Part shown: piece by piece, positions 16,464 to 25,167 of the stretch
How the letters are laid out: each line of letters opens with the position of its first letter
Numbering within the stretch: the first letter of the stretch is position 1
From: DATARH01 sp963847345
GTDB taxonomy: Bacteria; Pseudomonadota; Alphaproteobacteria; ATCC43930; CGMCC-115725
Direction: 5' to 3'
DNA length: 64,000 nt
Assembly (NCBI GenBank): GCA_963847345.1
Contig: CAWJZU010000018.1
Coordinates: forward strand, 1-64,000
Position numbers and translations under genes: made by a program
Notes under the pieces: model-generated
Databases searched by the model: none
What the model was told of the DNA's origin: nothing
Seen by the model: only the letters and a program-made list of their open reading frames with translations

Positions 16464-17677
16464 CTAAGGAAATACCGAAGAAATCGCCCGGCTGGGGCCT
16501 GTATGGGATAGAATCTGCCTGTGGGGCGGAGGGTCGAGCGATGCAGCGCCAGGGGAGCTTTTCGCAGGCGGAATACGGGGCCAAGAAGAAGCAGACGCGG
16601 CGCGACAGGTTTTTGGCTGAGATGGAGCAGGTGGTGCCGTGGGCGCGGCTGGTGGAACGTCTGCGACCGCTGTACCCGAAGGGCGAGCGCGGCCGGCCGC
16701 CGATCGGGCTGGAGCGGATGCTGCGGATCCACTTTCTGCAGCAATGGTATGGGCTGGCCGACGGGGCGATGGAGGATGCGCTGTATGACAGCCAAGCGTT
16801 GCGCGGCTTCGCCGGCATTGATCTGACGGTGGCGGCTGTCCCGGAGGAGACGACAATCCTGAACTTCCGCCATTGGCTGGAGCAGCACGAGTTGAGCCAG
16901 ACGTTATTCGCCGAAGTAACGGCGATGCTGGAGGAGCGCGGCTTGTTGATGCGCCAGGGCACGATTGTCGATGCGACCATCATCGCCGCTCCGCCCTCGA
17001 CCAAAAACAAGAGCAAGAGCCGCGACCCGGAGATGCACCAGACCAAGAAGGGCAATCAGTGGCATTTCGGGATGAAGGCGCATATTGGGGTCGATGTCGC
17101 CTCGGGGGTGGTCCACACGGTCGTCGGTACTGCCGCCAACGAAGCCGATATCAACCAGATGGCCTCGGTGCTACACGGCGCGGAGGAGGATGTCTTCGCC
17201 GATGCCGGCTATACCGGAGCGGACAAGCGGCCCGAACATGAGGACCGCGACGTGTGCTGGAACATCGCGATCAAGCGCAGCATCATCAAAGCATTGCCCA
17301 AGGGCCTGCGGGATTTGGCGGAGCCGGTCGAGCGAGCGCTGGCGCAGGTGCGCGCCCCCGTCGAGCACCCCTTCCACATCGTCAAGAACCTGTTCCACCA
17401 TAGGAAGCTGCGCTATCGCGGGCTGGCCAAGAACACCGCGCAACTGCACACCCTGTTCGCCCTGGCCAACCTGGTGATCGTCAAGAAAACCCTGCTCGTC
17501 CAATCCCGGGCCTGATTACACCCGGACTCTGTCTCAATCCCGGAAACAACACAGGAAACCCCAGCTACAGCCCCGGTTTCCGCCAACACAGACCGTTTTC
17601 CAGGCACGCCGCCGTCAACAATTATGCCTCGGCCGCCAACCCGCCGCCTCCGCCCACATTATTCGGTGTTTCCCTAA
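16464..17677 (+). mobile_element. IS5-family insertion sequence, copy 2
   Basis: A 1206-bp element at 16468-17673, bounded by CTAA duplications (16464-16467 and 17674-17677), again a YTAR target. The ends GGAAATACCGAA and TTCGGTGTTTCC match at 11 of 12 positions. It lies in the same orientation as copy 1 but is clearly diverged in both ends and coding sequence, so the two are separate arrivals rather than a fresh duplication. Confidence 0.85.
16541..17515 (+). CDS. IS5-family transposase (copy 2)
   Basis: An intact transposase of 324 residues, collinear with the copy at 7719-8690. It begins MQRQGSFSQAEYGAKKKQTR; the frame is open from 16421, but this ATG matches the other copy. DDE motifs are IVDATIIAAPPSTKNK, VFADAGYTGADKRPE and EHPFHIVKNLF. 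Many substitutions between the copies are conservative, so both evolved under selection. Probably functional. Confidence 0.9.
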   Translation: MQRQGSFSQAEYGAKKKQTRRDRFLAEMEQVVPWARLVERLRPLYPKGERGRPPIGLERMLRIHFLQQWYGLADGAMEDALYDSQALRGFAGIDLTVAAVPEETTILNFRHWLEQHELSQTLFAEVTAMLEERGLLMRQGTIVDATIIAAPPSTKNKSKSRDPEMHQTKKGNQWHFGMKAHIGVDVASGVVHTVVGTAANEADINQMASVLHGAEEDVFADAGYTGADKRPEHEDRDVCWNIAIKRSIIKALPKGLRDLAEPVERALAQVRAPVEHPFHIVKNLFHHRKLRYRGLAKNTAQLHTLFALANLVIVKKTLLVQSRA

Positions 17678-17879
17678 AATCCTTAAGCGGCTAAAAAAGA
17701 TCACTTACCATGAATGCGGCTTCACCATTAGGGTGCTGTTTCGGTGTGCGCCATATCGGTTCACTGTGCTCCACCAACCTCCCAGCCTACTTTAGATTTT
17801 CGCTGTTACTTCGCGCATCGGAGGGCCAGTGCGAGCCATACGGCACCGGCATCGTGCACGCTCCGGCGCCCCCTATTTG

Positions 17880-18130
17880 GCACCTGATCTTCCGCAGCAC
17901 CGATGCGACCCTCCGCGCCCTTGGCTTCACGCAGGAAAGCCAGCGGGACTATCCCGACGGCACTTTGCGCGGCCTCAGCATCTGCGGCGGCAAGCAGACC
18001 AAGACCTTCATGCGGCTCATCACAAACGGTCCCAATCGGAGCCGTGTCAAGCTCGGCACCTACCCTGACAACGAGTTTGAGTCGTGCACGGGAGCTGCAC
18101 GCGACAGGCTCGCCGGCGGCCCCGCATAGC
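17880..18130 (+). pseudogene. Integrase N-terminal fragment (DUF4102-type arm domain)
   Basis: The reading around 17930-18065 contains YPDGTLRGLSICGGKQTKTF, MRLITNGPNRSRVKLGTYPD, the arm-type DNA-binding domain of phage-like tyrosine integrases. The next family motif, SLSRARELHATG, appears in a shifted frame from about 18068. No catalytic domain follows. The fragment probably belonged to the same integrated element as the AlpA, toprim and DUF3987 genes and marks its right side. Confidence 0.55.
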
Positions 18131-18213
18131 CAGATCAGACCTGCCTAGCATCAATTCGAGGACGCGCTCGATACTGCGATTCCTCGGTGGCGCCGACGGA
18201 AGACGCTTTGCAC

Positions 18214-19182
18214 TCATTGCCTCGCGGTGCGCTGCTGTACCGTTCCTGCAATCGATTCAACCAGCGCTCGTCGCAGAACTAGTTCGACGTAGCGAATTGT
18301 CTCCACCGGAAGCTGTGCCGCGTTTCGGCCACGGGCAATCCATTGGTCAACATTGCCGGGTCCCCAATTATAAGCGGCTAGTGCATCCGACCAGCTCCCG
18401 TATTTCCAGAACAGCCGGGCCAAATATGCACGTCCAAGTAAACGGTTTTCGTATATATCGAAACGATTGCCGCCGCCGACATCAAACGCCGCCGCGGCGC
18501 TGACCTGCATCGGGCCTTGCGGTCCGTCGAGATTGTCCAATCGCCACATGCGTCCGTCGGTGCCGTAACGCGATTCGACTCCGTGCACCGCTTCTGCAAT
18601 TCGATTAACCTCTTCAAAATTGGCGAGCTTGAACGGATCGGCGGGAAACGATCCGGGCAATCTGGCCCTGCCGCGCAGCATGAGCAGATCCGGTTGTACA
18701 ACATCTATTGGGCCTGGCCGCCCAGCCGATCTCTGTGTCGCCAGTCCCGCAATTTCTCCCGGTGAAGCAGCCGAGACCGAATTCGGCTCGATTATTCCGC
18801 GGAGCACCGCAACGCGTGTCCCGGTCCCATTCCCGAAAGTCGTTATCTCAACCTGCATAATCTCAACCTGCATACGTCGCTCGCCGGTCCGATCGGTACC
18901 GCGCACGATCCGGACCGGCATTTTCCGGTCGGGGAAATAGACGGTTTCTACCGACCCGATCGGAATTGAGCTTGGAACCAACGCATGACCCCCAACGGCA
19001 TCAGCGGCGCGGGCTGACCCGCCATCCGCGACAATGTTGATGGCGACCATGCCGAGTGCGAGTGGAAGCGATTTCAAGCAGTTGTTTCCAGTGCCGATCC
19101 GGGAATTTCGAGGGCGCCTGGTCAGTGCTCGATCGTTCACGCTATGGAATGTGCCGCGGACTGGATTGGACAAATCTGTCAC
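18214..19182 (-). CDS. Lytic transglycosylase (SLT domain), exported
   Basis: A 322-residue exported murein-cleaving protein. The C-terminal third is an SLT lysozyme-like domain: AVHGVESRYGTDGRMW with the catalytic Glu, GPMQVSAAAAFDVGGG, RAYLARLFWKYGSWSDALAA and YNWGPGNVDQWIARGR. The middle, including VRIVRGTDR and TRVAVLRGIIEPNSV, is unassigned and unusual for the family. The first start is GTG at 19182, but a TTG at 19077 would give a cleaner signal peptide (KSLPLALGMVAINIVADGGS, then ARA), so the true start is uncertain. It probably acts in the periplasm, trimming peptidoglycan. Confidence 0.75.
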   Translation of the reverse strand: MTDLSNPVRGTFHSVNDRALTRRPRNSRIGTGNNCLKSLPLALGMVAINIVADGGSARAADAVGGHALVPSSIPIGSVETVYFPDRKMPVRIVRGTDRTGERRMQVEIMQVEITTFGNGTGTRVAVLRGIIEPNSVSAASPGEIAGLATQRSAGRPGPIDVVQPDLLMLRGRARLPGSFPADPFKLANFEEVNRIAEAVHGVESRYGTDGRMWRLDNLDGPQGPMQVSAAAAFDVGGGNRFDIYENRLLGRAYLARLFWKYGSWSDALAAYNWGPGNVDQWIARGRNAAQLPVETIRYVELVLRRALVESIAGTVQQRTARQ

Positions 19183-19517
19183 CGTCGTTTCGGGTCGAGC
19201 TCAGACCAGTATACCAAGAGGTTACGGGGGAATCTTCGAGTCCTTAGAAAGGAAGGAAATCTCGACTCACTGCGCTCAATGCGAGGCGCGTTGCTCCGGG
19301 TCATCGCAATACAATGCGCAGGAAGTCGCGCTCGCCGGGCTCGACTGCGGCACGCAACACGGCGCCATAAACGGCGTGGGGCGCGCGGCCCAACTGAGGA
19401 AGCGGCGTGCTTGCGCAGGCGCCGTGGCGCAGCCGGGATTTACAACCCGAGGCGAATTTGCTCTGTGTCGCCCCGGCGTGGGGTATTCCGCGATGCAATC
19501 GGAGCTGAGGAAAGCGC
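19183..19517. other. Intergenic gap without a visible gene
   Basis: The gap lies between the divergent transglycosylase and Rieske genes. Plus-strand frames run through it but have basic, low-information translations. It presumably holds the promoters of both flanking genes; no clear boxes were recognised. Confidence 0.4.
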
Positions 19518-19841
19518 ATGAGCAGCGACGAGGCCGGCTGGGTCAGGGCCGCCGGAAGCGGCGAGGTTGCTGAGGGCGAGGTGATCGGCGTCGCGGTCGG
19601 CGGCCGCGATATCGCGATCTACAATATCGACGGCGAACTCTTCGCGACGGACGACATCTGCACGCATGCCTATGCCAGGCTGTCCGACGGCTGGCTCGAC
19701 CGCAACGAAATCGAGTGCCCGCTCCACGCCGGGCGTTTCGATATCAAGACAGGCGCCGCGACCTCCCCGCCCTGCGTCGACCCGGTCAAGACCTATCCGG
19801 TCCGGGTGGCGGGCGATGAGATCCAGGTGAAGCTCGATTAG
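19518..19841 (+). CDS. Rieske [2Fe-2S] ferredoxin, non-heme oxygenase type
   Basis: A 107-residue soluble Rieske ferredoxin, the electron carrier of aromatic-ring or similar oxygenases. Both cluster-binding motifs are present: CTHAYARLSDGWL (Cys-x-His) at about residues 45-57 and CPLHAGRFD (Cys-x-x-His) at about 74-82. GAGGAAAG precedes the ATG. No oxygenase or reductase gene is adjacent; the NIPSNAP gene follows after 127 bases, so its partner must be encoded elsewhere. Confidence 0.9.
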   Translation: MSSDEAGWVRAAGSGEVAEGEVIGVAVGGRDIAIYNIDGELFATDDICTHAYARLSDGWLDRNEIECPLHAGRFDIKTGAATSPPCVDPVKTYPVRVAGDEIQVKLD

Positions 19842-19968
19842 CGGACCCGCCGTGGCGGCGCGGCGGTTATTGCTCTCGCGGGCGGGGGCGGCCCGCGTTA
19901 TCGTGCAGCGCGATTGTCGCTGCGGGTTTCATCGAGCGCCCGCGACGCCGGTTCTTCGGGAGGGAAAA

Positions 19969-20292
19969 ATGGCTTTCTACGAACTGCGCCAGTACCACGT
20001 TCGCCCGGGCAAGATGCAGCAATGGCTGAAGCTGATGGAAGAGGAGATCATCCCGTTCCAGGTCGCCCAGGGCATGGTGATCTGCGGCAGCTTCCGCGGC
20101 GAGACCGACGAATTGGTCTATGTCTGGATCCGCCGCTTCGAAAATGAGGCGCAGCGCGAGGCGCTCTACAAATCCGTCTATGACACCGATTTCTGGAAAA
20201 CCAAGATCGGGCCGCAGATTCCGGACCTGCTCGACCGCGACAAGATGGTCGTCACCCGCATCGTCCCGACATCGCGCTCGACGATGCAATAG
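19969..20292 (+). CDS. NIPSNAP family protein
   Basis: A 107-residue protein of the NIPSNAP family, a dimeric alpha-beta barrel fold of unclear function. MAFYELRQYHVRPGKMQQWL is the typical opening, followed by GMVICGSFRGETDELVYVWI and RFENEAQREALYKSVYDTDF. The frame is open from 19852, but GGGAGGG just before the ATG at 19969 fixes the start. It probably shares a transcript with the Rieske gene and lies convergent to the binding-protein gene at 20340. Confidence 0.85.
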   Translation: MAFYELRQYHVRPGKMQQWLKLMEEEIIPFQVAQGMVICGSFRGETDELVYVWIRRFENEAQREALYKSVYDTDFWKTKIGPQIPDLLDRDKMVVTRIVPTSRSTMQ

Positions 20293-20339
20293 CCGCCACC
20301 GCTCGTCCTGATCAGCGCGACAGGTCGGCCGGCTTGTCG

Positions 20340-21359
20340 TTACTGCGATGTCGGCATGCCGACCTTATTGTTGACGAATTGCAGCGTGAAGGCGCGACGG
20401 AAATCGAGGCCGGCCGGGTAGATCCCGGCCTTGACCATCGTCTCGAAAAAGTCGCGCCAGCGCTCTTCGGTCATCGCGCCGATCCCGAATTTTTTCGCGT
20501 CGCCGCTGTCGACGATGCCGTATTCCTTCATTTTCTCGCGGGCGCTCGCCAGGAGTTCGTCGGTCATCTCCGGGTTGTCGTGCTTGATCAATGCGTTGGC
20601 CGGGCCGGGATCGCCGTACAAATAGCTGTACCAGCCCTCGATGCTGGCATCGACGAAGCGCTGCACGAGATCGGGGTTGTCGCGGACAAGTTTCTGCGAA
20701 GTCTCGATCAGCGCGCCATAGCTGCTGTAGCCGGAGTCGGCCAGCAGCATGACGACCGGGTTCACCCCGGCTTTTGCAATCGTGAACGGCTCGCTGGTCA
20801 CGTAGCCTTGCTGTATCGCGTGCGGATCGGCGAGGAACGGCGCGACGCTGAAGGCGTAGGGCCGGATCTGGTCGTCGGTATAGCCGAATTTCTGCTTGAG
20901 GAACTGCCAGAACGTCACCCGCGTGTCGGAGCCGATCATGATCGGCTTGCCTTTCAGCGCGGCGAGGCTATCCGAGCCTTGACCGGGATGAGCGATCAGG
21001 ACGGTGGGGTCTTTCTGAAACATCGCGGCGACCGCCACCATCGGGACGTTTTGCTGGACATAATTGAGCGGTATGAACGAGTTCGACGCGATGTTGAAGT
21101 CGAGCACGCCGGCCGCGAGCAGCTGGGCGTGATTGACCTGCGGCCCACCGGGGCGCAGGCGAACGTCGAGCCCATGGCGTTTGTAGATGCCGGTGGCGAT
21201 CGCTTGGTAGAACCCGCCATGCTCGGCTTCCGCTTTCCAATCCGTGCCGAAATTGACGGTCTCGGCGACGGCGCCGGCACTGAATGGCGGGAGAACGCCT
21301 AAGGATACGGCTGCAATGATGGCCGCAGCCGCAATCAATGTTCTTGTCGCCCGGATCAT
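20340..21359 (-). CDS. NMT1/SsuA-like ABC transporter substrate-binding protein
   Basis: A 339-residue periplasmic binding protein of the NMT1/THI5-SsuA type, whose members bind thiamine precursors, sulfonates, nitriles or similar small molecules. A signal peptide (IRATRTLIAAAAIIAAVSLG to FSAGAVA) is followed by NFGTDWKAEAEHGGFYQAIA, a classic start of the mature domain, and GVLDFNIASNSFIPLNYVQQ. GAGGG precedes ATG 21359; the frame extends further upstream without an RBS. No permease or ATPase gene lies nearby, so it is an orphan or uses a distant transporter. Confidence 0.85.
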   Translation of the reverse strand: MIRATRTLIAAAAIIAAVSLGVLPPFSAGAVAETVNFGTDWKAEAEHGGFYQAIATGIYKRHGLDVRLRPGGPQVNHAQLLAAGVLDFNIASNSFIPLNYVQQNVPMVAVAAMFQKDPTVLIAHPGQGSDSLAALKGKPIMIGSDTRVTFWQFLKQKFGYTDDQIRPYAFSVAPFLADPHAIQQGYVTSEPFTIAKAGVNPVVMLLADSGYSSYGALIETSQKLVRDNPDLVQRFVDASIEGWYSYLYGDPGPANALIKHDNPEMTDELLASAREKMKEYGIVDSGDAKKFGIGAMTEERWRDFFETMVKAGIYPAGLDFRRAFTLQFVNNKVGMPTSQ

Positions 21360-21520
21360 TAAAACACCCTCATGGACCTGTTCTCGCCAGTTTATGCGGA
21401 TGGAAGCAGCGGGTCGAGCATTGTACTCTGCCGGACTCGCAACCTTCGGCGAGTTGTTATATTCTTGCACGACGGGCGAGTGCCGCGATCATGCGGCGAT
21501 GATCCCGTTGGGGAGGTATC

Positions 21521-22390
21521 ATGAAAAACCTTCTCGCCGTCATTGGCGACGGGAATGCGGGACCGGTGCTCGAAGCATCATTGCGGGTCGCCCGCTGCTT
21601 CAACAGTCACATTGTCGGTTTGCACAGTCTGACAACCGAGTATGCCGTCGTCTTCGGCGGCGAAATGGGGTTTTCGATTTCGTCGGAGGTCGATCGCACG
21701 CTCGAGCGCGAGGGCCAGGAACGTCGCGATATGGCCAGGCGGCTGTTCCGCGGCTTCATGGAAGGAAACGGCGTCGCGATCGGGCGCCCGGCCCCCGGCG
21801 ACAGCGGCACCGGGGCAAACGGCCCGAGCGCCTCCTGGCGCGAGGAGGACGGACGGCAAAACGCGGTGGTCGGGATGAGCGGCCGCGTCTATGACCTGAT
21901 CCTTGTCGAACAACCGGAAAAGCTCGCCTCGATCGCCGAGGCGACGCTTGAGGACGCGCTGTTCGAGAGCGGCCGGCCGGTTATGATGGTGCCGAAAACG
22001 ATGCCGCCGGTGCTCGGCGAGACAGTCGCGGTCGCCTGGAACGGCAGCACCGAGACCGCTCTGACCGTCGCCCTCTCGATGCCGTTCCTCAAGCTGGCGA
22101 AACACGTCGTGGTCGTTGCCGTCGGCCCGCAGCACATGCCGGAGCCGGGGCCCACCGGTGACGAACTCGCCCGCAATCTCGAAGCGCACGGTCTGAGCGT
22201 CAGCCTGCGAACGGCGTTCGGCCGGCAAAAGCCGCAGGGTGAATCGTTTCTGAAGGAGGCGATGGCGGGAGGCGCCGATCTGCTGCTGAAGGGCGCCTAT
22301 ACGCAAAGCCGCATCCGCCAGATGATTTTCGGCGGCGCGACCCGCCACATCATCATGGAATTGGAGATCCCGGTGATCATGGCCCGCTAG
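21521..22390 (+). CDS. Universal stress protein (UspA superfamily)
   Basis: A 289-residue protein with two Usp-like halves. The first half, MKNLLAVIGDGNAGPVLEAS, lacks a clear nucleotide loop. The second starts at GETVAVAWNGSTETALTVAL and ends with GGATRHIIMELEIPVIMAR, close to the Usp ATP-binding pattern (G-x2-G-x9-G). The soluble protein probably helps stress survival. GGGGAGGT stands before the ATG. It heads a run of stress-type genes (22503-25167). Confidence 0.85.
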   Translation: MKNLLAVIGDGNAGPVLEASLRVARCFNSHIVGLHSLTTEYAVVFGGEMGFSISSEVDRTLEREGQERRDMARRLFRGFMEGNGVAIGRPAPGDSGTGANGPSASWREEDGRQNAVVGMSGRVYDLILVEQPEKLASIAEATLEDALFESGRPVMMVPKTMPPVLGETVAVAWNGSTETALTVALSMPFLKLAKHVVVVAVGPQHMPEPGPTGDELARNLEAHGLSVSLRTAFGRQKPQGESFLKEAMAGGADLLLKGAYTQSRIRQMIFGGATRHIIMELEIPVIMAR

Positions 22391-22502
22391 CGACACCGGT
22401 GCGGGGCGATTTGCGCTGCTCGATCCACCCCGTATCCGGCTCGGGCGGAACCGTCGCACCATCCGGCCTCGTTTGTTCGGCAGCACCCTAAAAGGAGCTC
22501 GC

Positions 22503-22742
22503 ATGCAGGACAAACGAACCAGACAGAATACCGGCGCGCATAATGAAGGCGAGGGCAACAAAACCGCGGCGCGCGAGTACAACGAGGCGCAGCGGCGCTT
22601 TGTCGAGTCCGGTAAGGTCGAAGAAAAGGCGCGGGAAGCCGAAAAATCGTCGGACCCCGAGAAGCGCGAGCTGGAACGCGCCGAGGCTGTAGGCAAACGC
22701 CACTCGCATGGCGAAGACCCGGCGATCACTCGCAAGTCGTGA
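22503..22742 (+). CDS. Small highly charged hypothetical protein
   Basis: A 79-residue hydrophilic protein (MQDKRTRQNTGAHNEGEGNK) rich in Glu, Lys and Arg, without Cys and with almost no hydrophobic core. Its helix EARQ/KVEEKAREAEKSSDPEKREL looks disordered or coiled-coil. Such small proteins often accompany stress genes of alphaproteobacteria. AAAGGAGC precedes the ATG and a terminator hairpin follows at 22761. Function unknown. Confidence 0.65.
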   Translation: MQDKRTRQNTGAHNEGEGNKTAAREYNEAQRRFVESGKVEEKAREAEKSSDPEKRELERAEAVGKRHSHGEDPAITRKS

Positions 22743-22760
22743 TCTAGCGTTACCGCAAAC

Positions 22761-22783
22761 GCGAGCCCGGACACCGGGCTCGC
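22761..22783 (+). terminator. Hairpin terminator after the small charged protein gene
   Basis: A perfect 10-bp stem, GCGAGCCCGG and CCGGGCTCGC, around three bases, 18 bases after the stop codon. No long T run follows. Confidence 0.55.
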
Positions 22784-23028
22784 CTCCGTGCAATGCGGGA
22801 CCTGGACATTGCCGCCCACGGCACCTGACCCGCGGGCGCGCGGCGTCGCTTTCGCCAGCCAGTCGCGCGACCCTATCGGAAAATCGTCAAACAGGCACGA
22901 TCGTGCGTAAATTGGACGAAACCAGATCGGGCCTGGCAATGCCGGCGCCGCCCTTCACACCCGATAAGATCCGACGCGGCAGCGGCTTGTCGGCGGGATG
23001 GGAGTGGGTCGCTTGGTCCACTCCCGGT

Positions 23029-23053
23029 GGAACCGCACATGATCGCGATTGTT
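23029..23053 (+). promoter_or_regulatory. Possible EcfG-type general stress promoter
   Basis: GGAAC (23029-23033), a 16-base spacer, then TGTT (23050-23053). The alphaproteobacterial general stress sigma factor EcfG recognises GGAAC-N16/17-CGTT, so one base differs. The box lies 53 bases before the ATG of the next gene, a plausible distance. Confidence 0.4.
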
Positions 23054-23105
23054 TTCAACGCAAGGCTTTCGGCTGGTTTTACCGGTTGGATTAGCGGAGG
23101 ATTTC

Positions 23106-23912
23106 ATGGCTGAAACCACAAAACCGACATCGGGAACCACATCCCAAAACGCCGCGACATCGACGTCGCCGGGGGGGACGCGTAATGCATCCAACCCGTC
23201 GTCGACCGCGGCGCCTTCGACACCGGCATCATCGTCGACAACCTCGTCGGCCGGCAGCTCCAACCAAGGACAGCGGTCGCAATCGCAGCAGCCGCAATCC
23301 GCACAGCGGTCGTCCATGGGCCAGCAACGCGAGTCGAACCTGGGATCACAATACTCGGGACAGCGGCAGGGCGAGCAAGGCGAGCGTCGCGGCGACGAAC
23401 ACCATGTCGAACTTACCGGCGACGCGATGAGAGACGCGAAGAAGGTCGGCTCGGAGCTGGTCGACGCCGCGCGCGGCAGCGCGGCATCGCTGATCGACGC
23501 CCAACGGGCACGCGCCGCCGATCAGATCACCGCGGTCGGCGACGCTCTGCGGCGTTCGATGGAGTCATTCGATGCGAGCGGATCCAGTGCGCTGGTTCAG
23601 TACGCCAACCAGGCCGCGGATCAGATTTGCGGGTTCGCCGATGCGGTGCGGGACCGATCGTGGGGCGATCTGGCTGGCGATCTCGAAAACTTCGCCCGAC
23701 GCACCCCGATGCTATTCATGGCCTCGGCGGTCGGGCTCGGTTTTCTAGTCGGGCGCTTCCTGCTCTCGTCATCCGACCGCACGGACGAACCCAGCCAGGG
23801 CGGCGCCTCGGGAACCCGCGACAGCGAGATGCGGCGTGACGTCGGCGGTGTGAGCCGTCCAGTCCCGTCCGGCGCGCGGGCCGAATACGGCAGCGGCAGC
23901 ATCCGGGAGTAG
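23106..23912 (+). CDS. Membrane-anchored protein with disordered N-terminus
   Basis: A 268-residue protein in three parts. Residues 1-95 are Ser/Thr/Gln/Gly-rich low-complexity sequence (TSTSPGGTRNASNPSSTAAP) and surely disordered. Residues about 100-200 are helical and alanine-rich (DAMRDAKKVGSELVDAARGS). A membrane segment, MLFMASAVGLGFLVGRFLL, lies near 215-235. The general layout recalls YqjD/ElaB ribosome-anchoring proteins, but homology is not evident. GCGGAGG precedes the ATG. The Holin-X-like gene follows after five bases, so they form an operon. Confidence 0.7.
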   Translation: MAETTKPTSGTTSQNAATSTSPGGTRNASNPSSTAAPSTPASSSTTSSAGSSNQGQRSQSQQPQSAQRSSMGQQRESNLGSQYSGQRQGEQGERRGDEHHVELTGDAMRDAKKVGSELVDAARGSAASLIDAQRARAADQITAVGDALRRSMESFDASGSSALVQYANQAADQICGFADAVRDRSWGDLAGDLENFARRTPMLFMASAVGLGFLVGRFLLSSSDRTDEPSQGGASGTRDSEMRRDVGGVSRPVPSGARAEYGSGSIRE

Positions 23913-23917
23913 CCGCC

Positions 23918-24343
23918 ATGGCGATGGATCGGGACGGGCCGGAGGTGTTCGAACCGCGCGTCAAAACGGAGCGCTCGCTCGCGGCGCTGCTGGCGGACGT
24001 AGCTGGCGAGTCGGTCGAGTTGGTTCGGCAGGAGCTGGCGCTGTTCAAGGCCGAGTTGGAGCAGAAACTCAGCCGAGTCGGCATTGGCGCGGCCCTTGTG
24101 GGGGCGGGGGCGCTGATTGCTTATAGCGGTTGGCTGTTTGTGTTGCTGGCCGCAGTTTTCGGGCTCGCTCTGGTCTTGCCGGCATGGGCGGCGGCGCTGA
24201 TTGTCGGTGTTCTCGTCATCGGGATCGCCGGCGTGCTTGCGCTGATCGGCAGAAGCCGGATGCGGGCTGATGCGTTGGCACCCGAACGAACGATGGAGTC
24301 GCTGCGCGCGGACGCGGCCTGGCTGAAAGAGCGGTTTCGATGA
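23918..24343 (+). CDS. Holin-X / YqjE-like membrane protein (phage holin superfamily III)
   Basis: A 141-residue membrane protein with two hydrophobic helices, VGIGAALVGAGALIAYSGWL-FVLLAAVFGLALVL and AAALIVGVLVIGIAGVLALI, after an amphipathic helix, SLAALLADVAGESVELVRQE, and an ELALFKAELEQKL segment. This matches PF07332 (Actinobacterial Holin-X, holin superfamily III), a family that despite its name is chromosomal and often co-encoded with YqjD-like and DUF3618 proteins. It is probably an inner-membrane stress protein. Confidence 0.8.
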   Translation: MAMDRDGPEVFEPRVKTERSLAALLADVAGESVELVRQELALFKAELEQKLSRVGIGAALVGAGALIAYSGWLFVLLAAVFGLALVLPAWAAALIVGVLVIGIAGVLALIGRSRMRADALAPERTMESLRADAAWLKERFR

Positions 24344-24474
24344 CCGCTTTGACGACCAGGACCTGACGATCGCCGGGCTTGGCTACAAAACGACAAGGCC
24401 CGAATGGGAGAATTGGATGACAACCCGCGACGCGCTCAAAGCCCGAGCGCTGTCTCGCTAGGAAGGAAGATGAG

Positions 24475-25167
24475 ATGTTTAGCCTATCGGACGCGAACGA
24501 GTCGCTGCAGCGCAGTCTTGATGTGATCAGCGCGAATCCTATTCCGGTCGCCCTGATCGGGCTCGGGACGGCTTGGCTGATTGCGAACAACACAGGATTG
24601 ACAGACCGGGTCGCTGACACAGCCAGCGATATGGGCCGTCGGGTCGCTGACACGGCGGGCGATATGAGCCGCCGGGCCGGCGATCTCGCAAGTGGGGCCG
24701 CCCAGAGAGTCGGTATTGCCGGCTCCGGCGATCGCGCCCTCGGGCATACCGGCCACCCGATGGTGGACCGGGCCGGCGAGCACAGCGAAGGCTGGGTGCA
24801 CCAGGTGAGCGATCAGGCGTCGGGCGCGCTGCGCTCGGCGCGCGACCGGGGCGGCGCCATGTTGAACCGGGTCGGGAGCTATGCGGGAGCCGGCGACGCG
24901 CTTCAGCGGAACCCACTGATTATGGGAGCGATTGGCGTCATGGCCGGTGCGCTGATCGCCGCGCTGGTTCCGCTATCGGAGGTCGAGAACGAGCTGCTCG
25001 GCGAGACGCGCGACGAGCTGTGGCAACGGGCCGAGGATCTCGGGGAAGAGGCGGTCCAGCGCGTGCGCGAGGCCGCGACCGAGGCGGCGACGCGCGCAGT
25101 TGACGCGGCAACTGGAGCGGCGATCGAGAGCGTCAGGCAACTCGGGGACAAATCGTCCGAAGTCTGA
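24475..25167 (+). CDS. Hypothetical membrane protein of the stress cluster
   Basis: A 230-residue protein starting MFSLSDANESLQRSLDVISA. It has two short hydrophobic segments (NPIPVALIGLGTAWLIANN near residue 20; NPLIMGAIGVMAGALIAALV near 145), separated by heptad-like repeats (DTASDMGRRVADTAGDMSRR), and it ends in an alanine- and glutamate-rich helix. The position after a Holin-X gene suggests the DUF3618/YtxH-like class, but I cannot assign it. GGAAGG lies before the ATG. The 130 bases before it contain only a tiny overlapping reading. Confidence 0.65.
   Translation: MFSLSDANESLQRSLDVISANPIPVALIGLGTAWLIANNTGLTDRVADTASDMGRRVADTAGDMSRRAGDLASGAAQRVGIAGSGDRALGHTGHPMVDRAGEHSEGWVHQVSDQASGALRSARDRGGAMLNRVGSYAGAGDALQRNPLIMGAIGVMAGALIAALVPLSEVENELLGETRDELWQRAEDLGEEAVQRVREAATEAATRAVDAATGAAIESVRQLGDKSSEV

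Noticed and set aside
7634..17677. Composite transposon made of the two IS5 copies
   Set aside because: Each copy has its own, different target duplication and the copies are clearly diverged, so they arrived separately; there is no outer duplication.
22447..22473. EcfG-type promoter before the small charged protein gene
   Set aside because: GGAAC and CGTT are present but the spacer is 18 bases, outside the usual 16-17; kept as unproven.
24340..24475. DUF3618-type short gene between the Holin-X gene and the next ORF
   Set aside because: Readings there are tiny (8 codons after an ATGA overlap) or unlike DUF3618; no supported gene.
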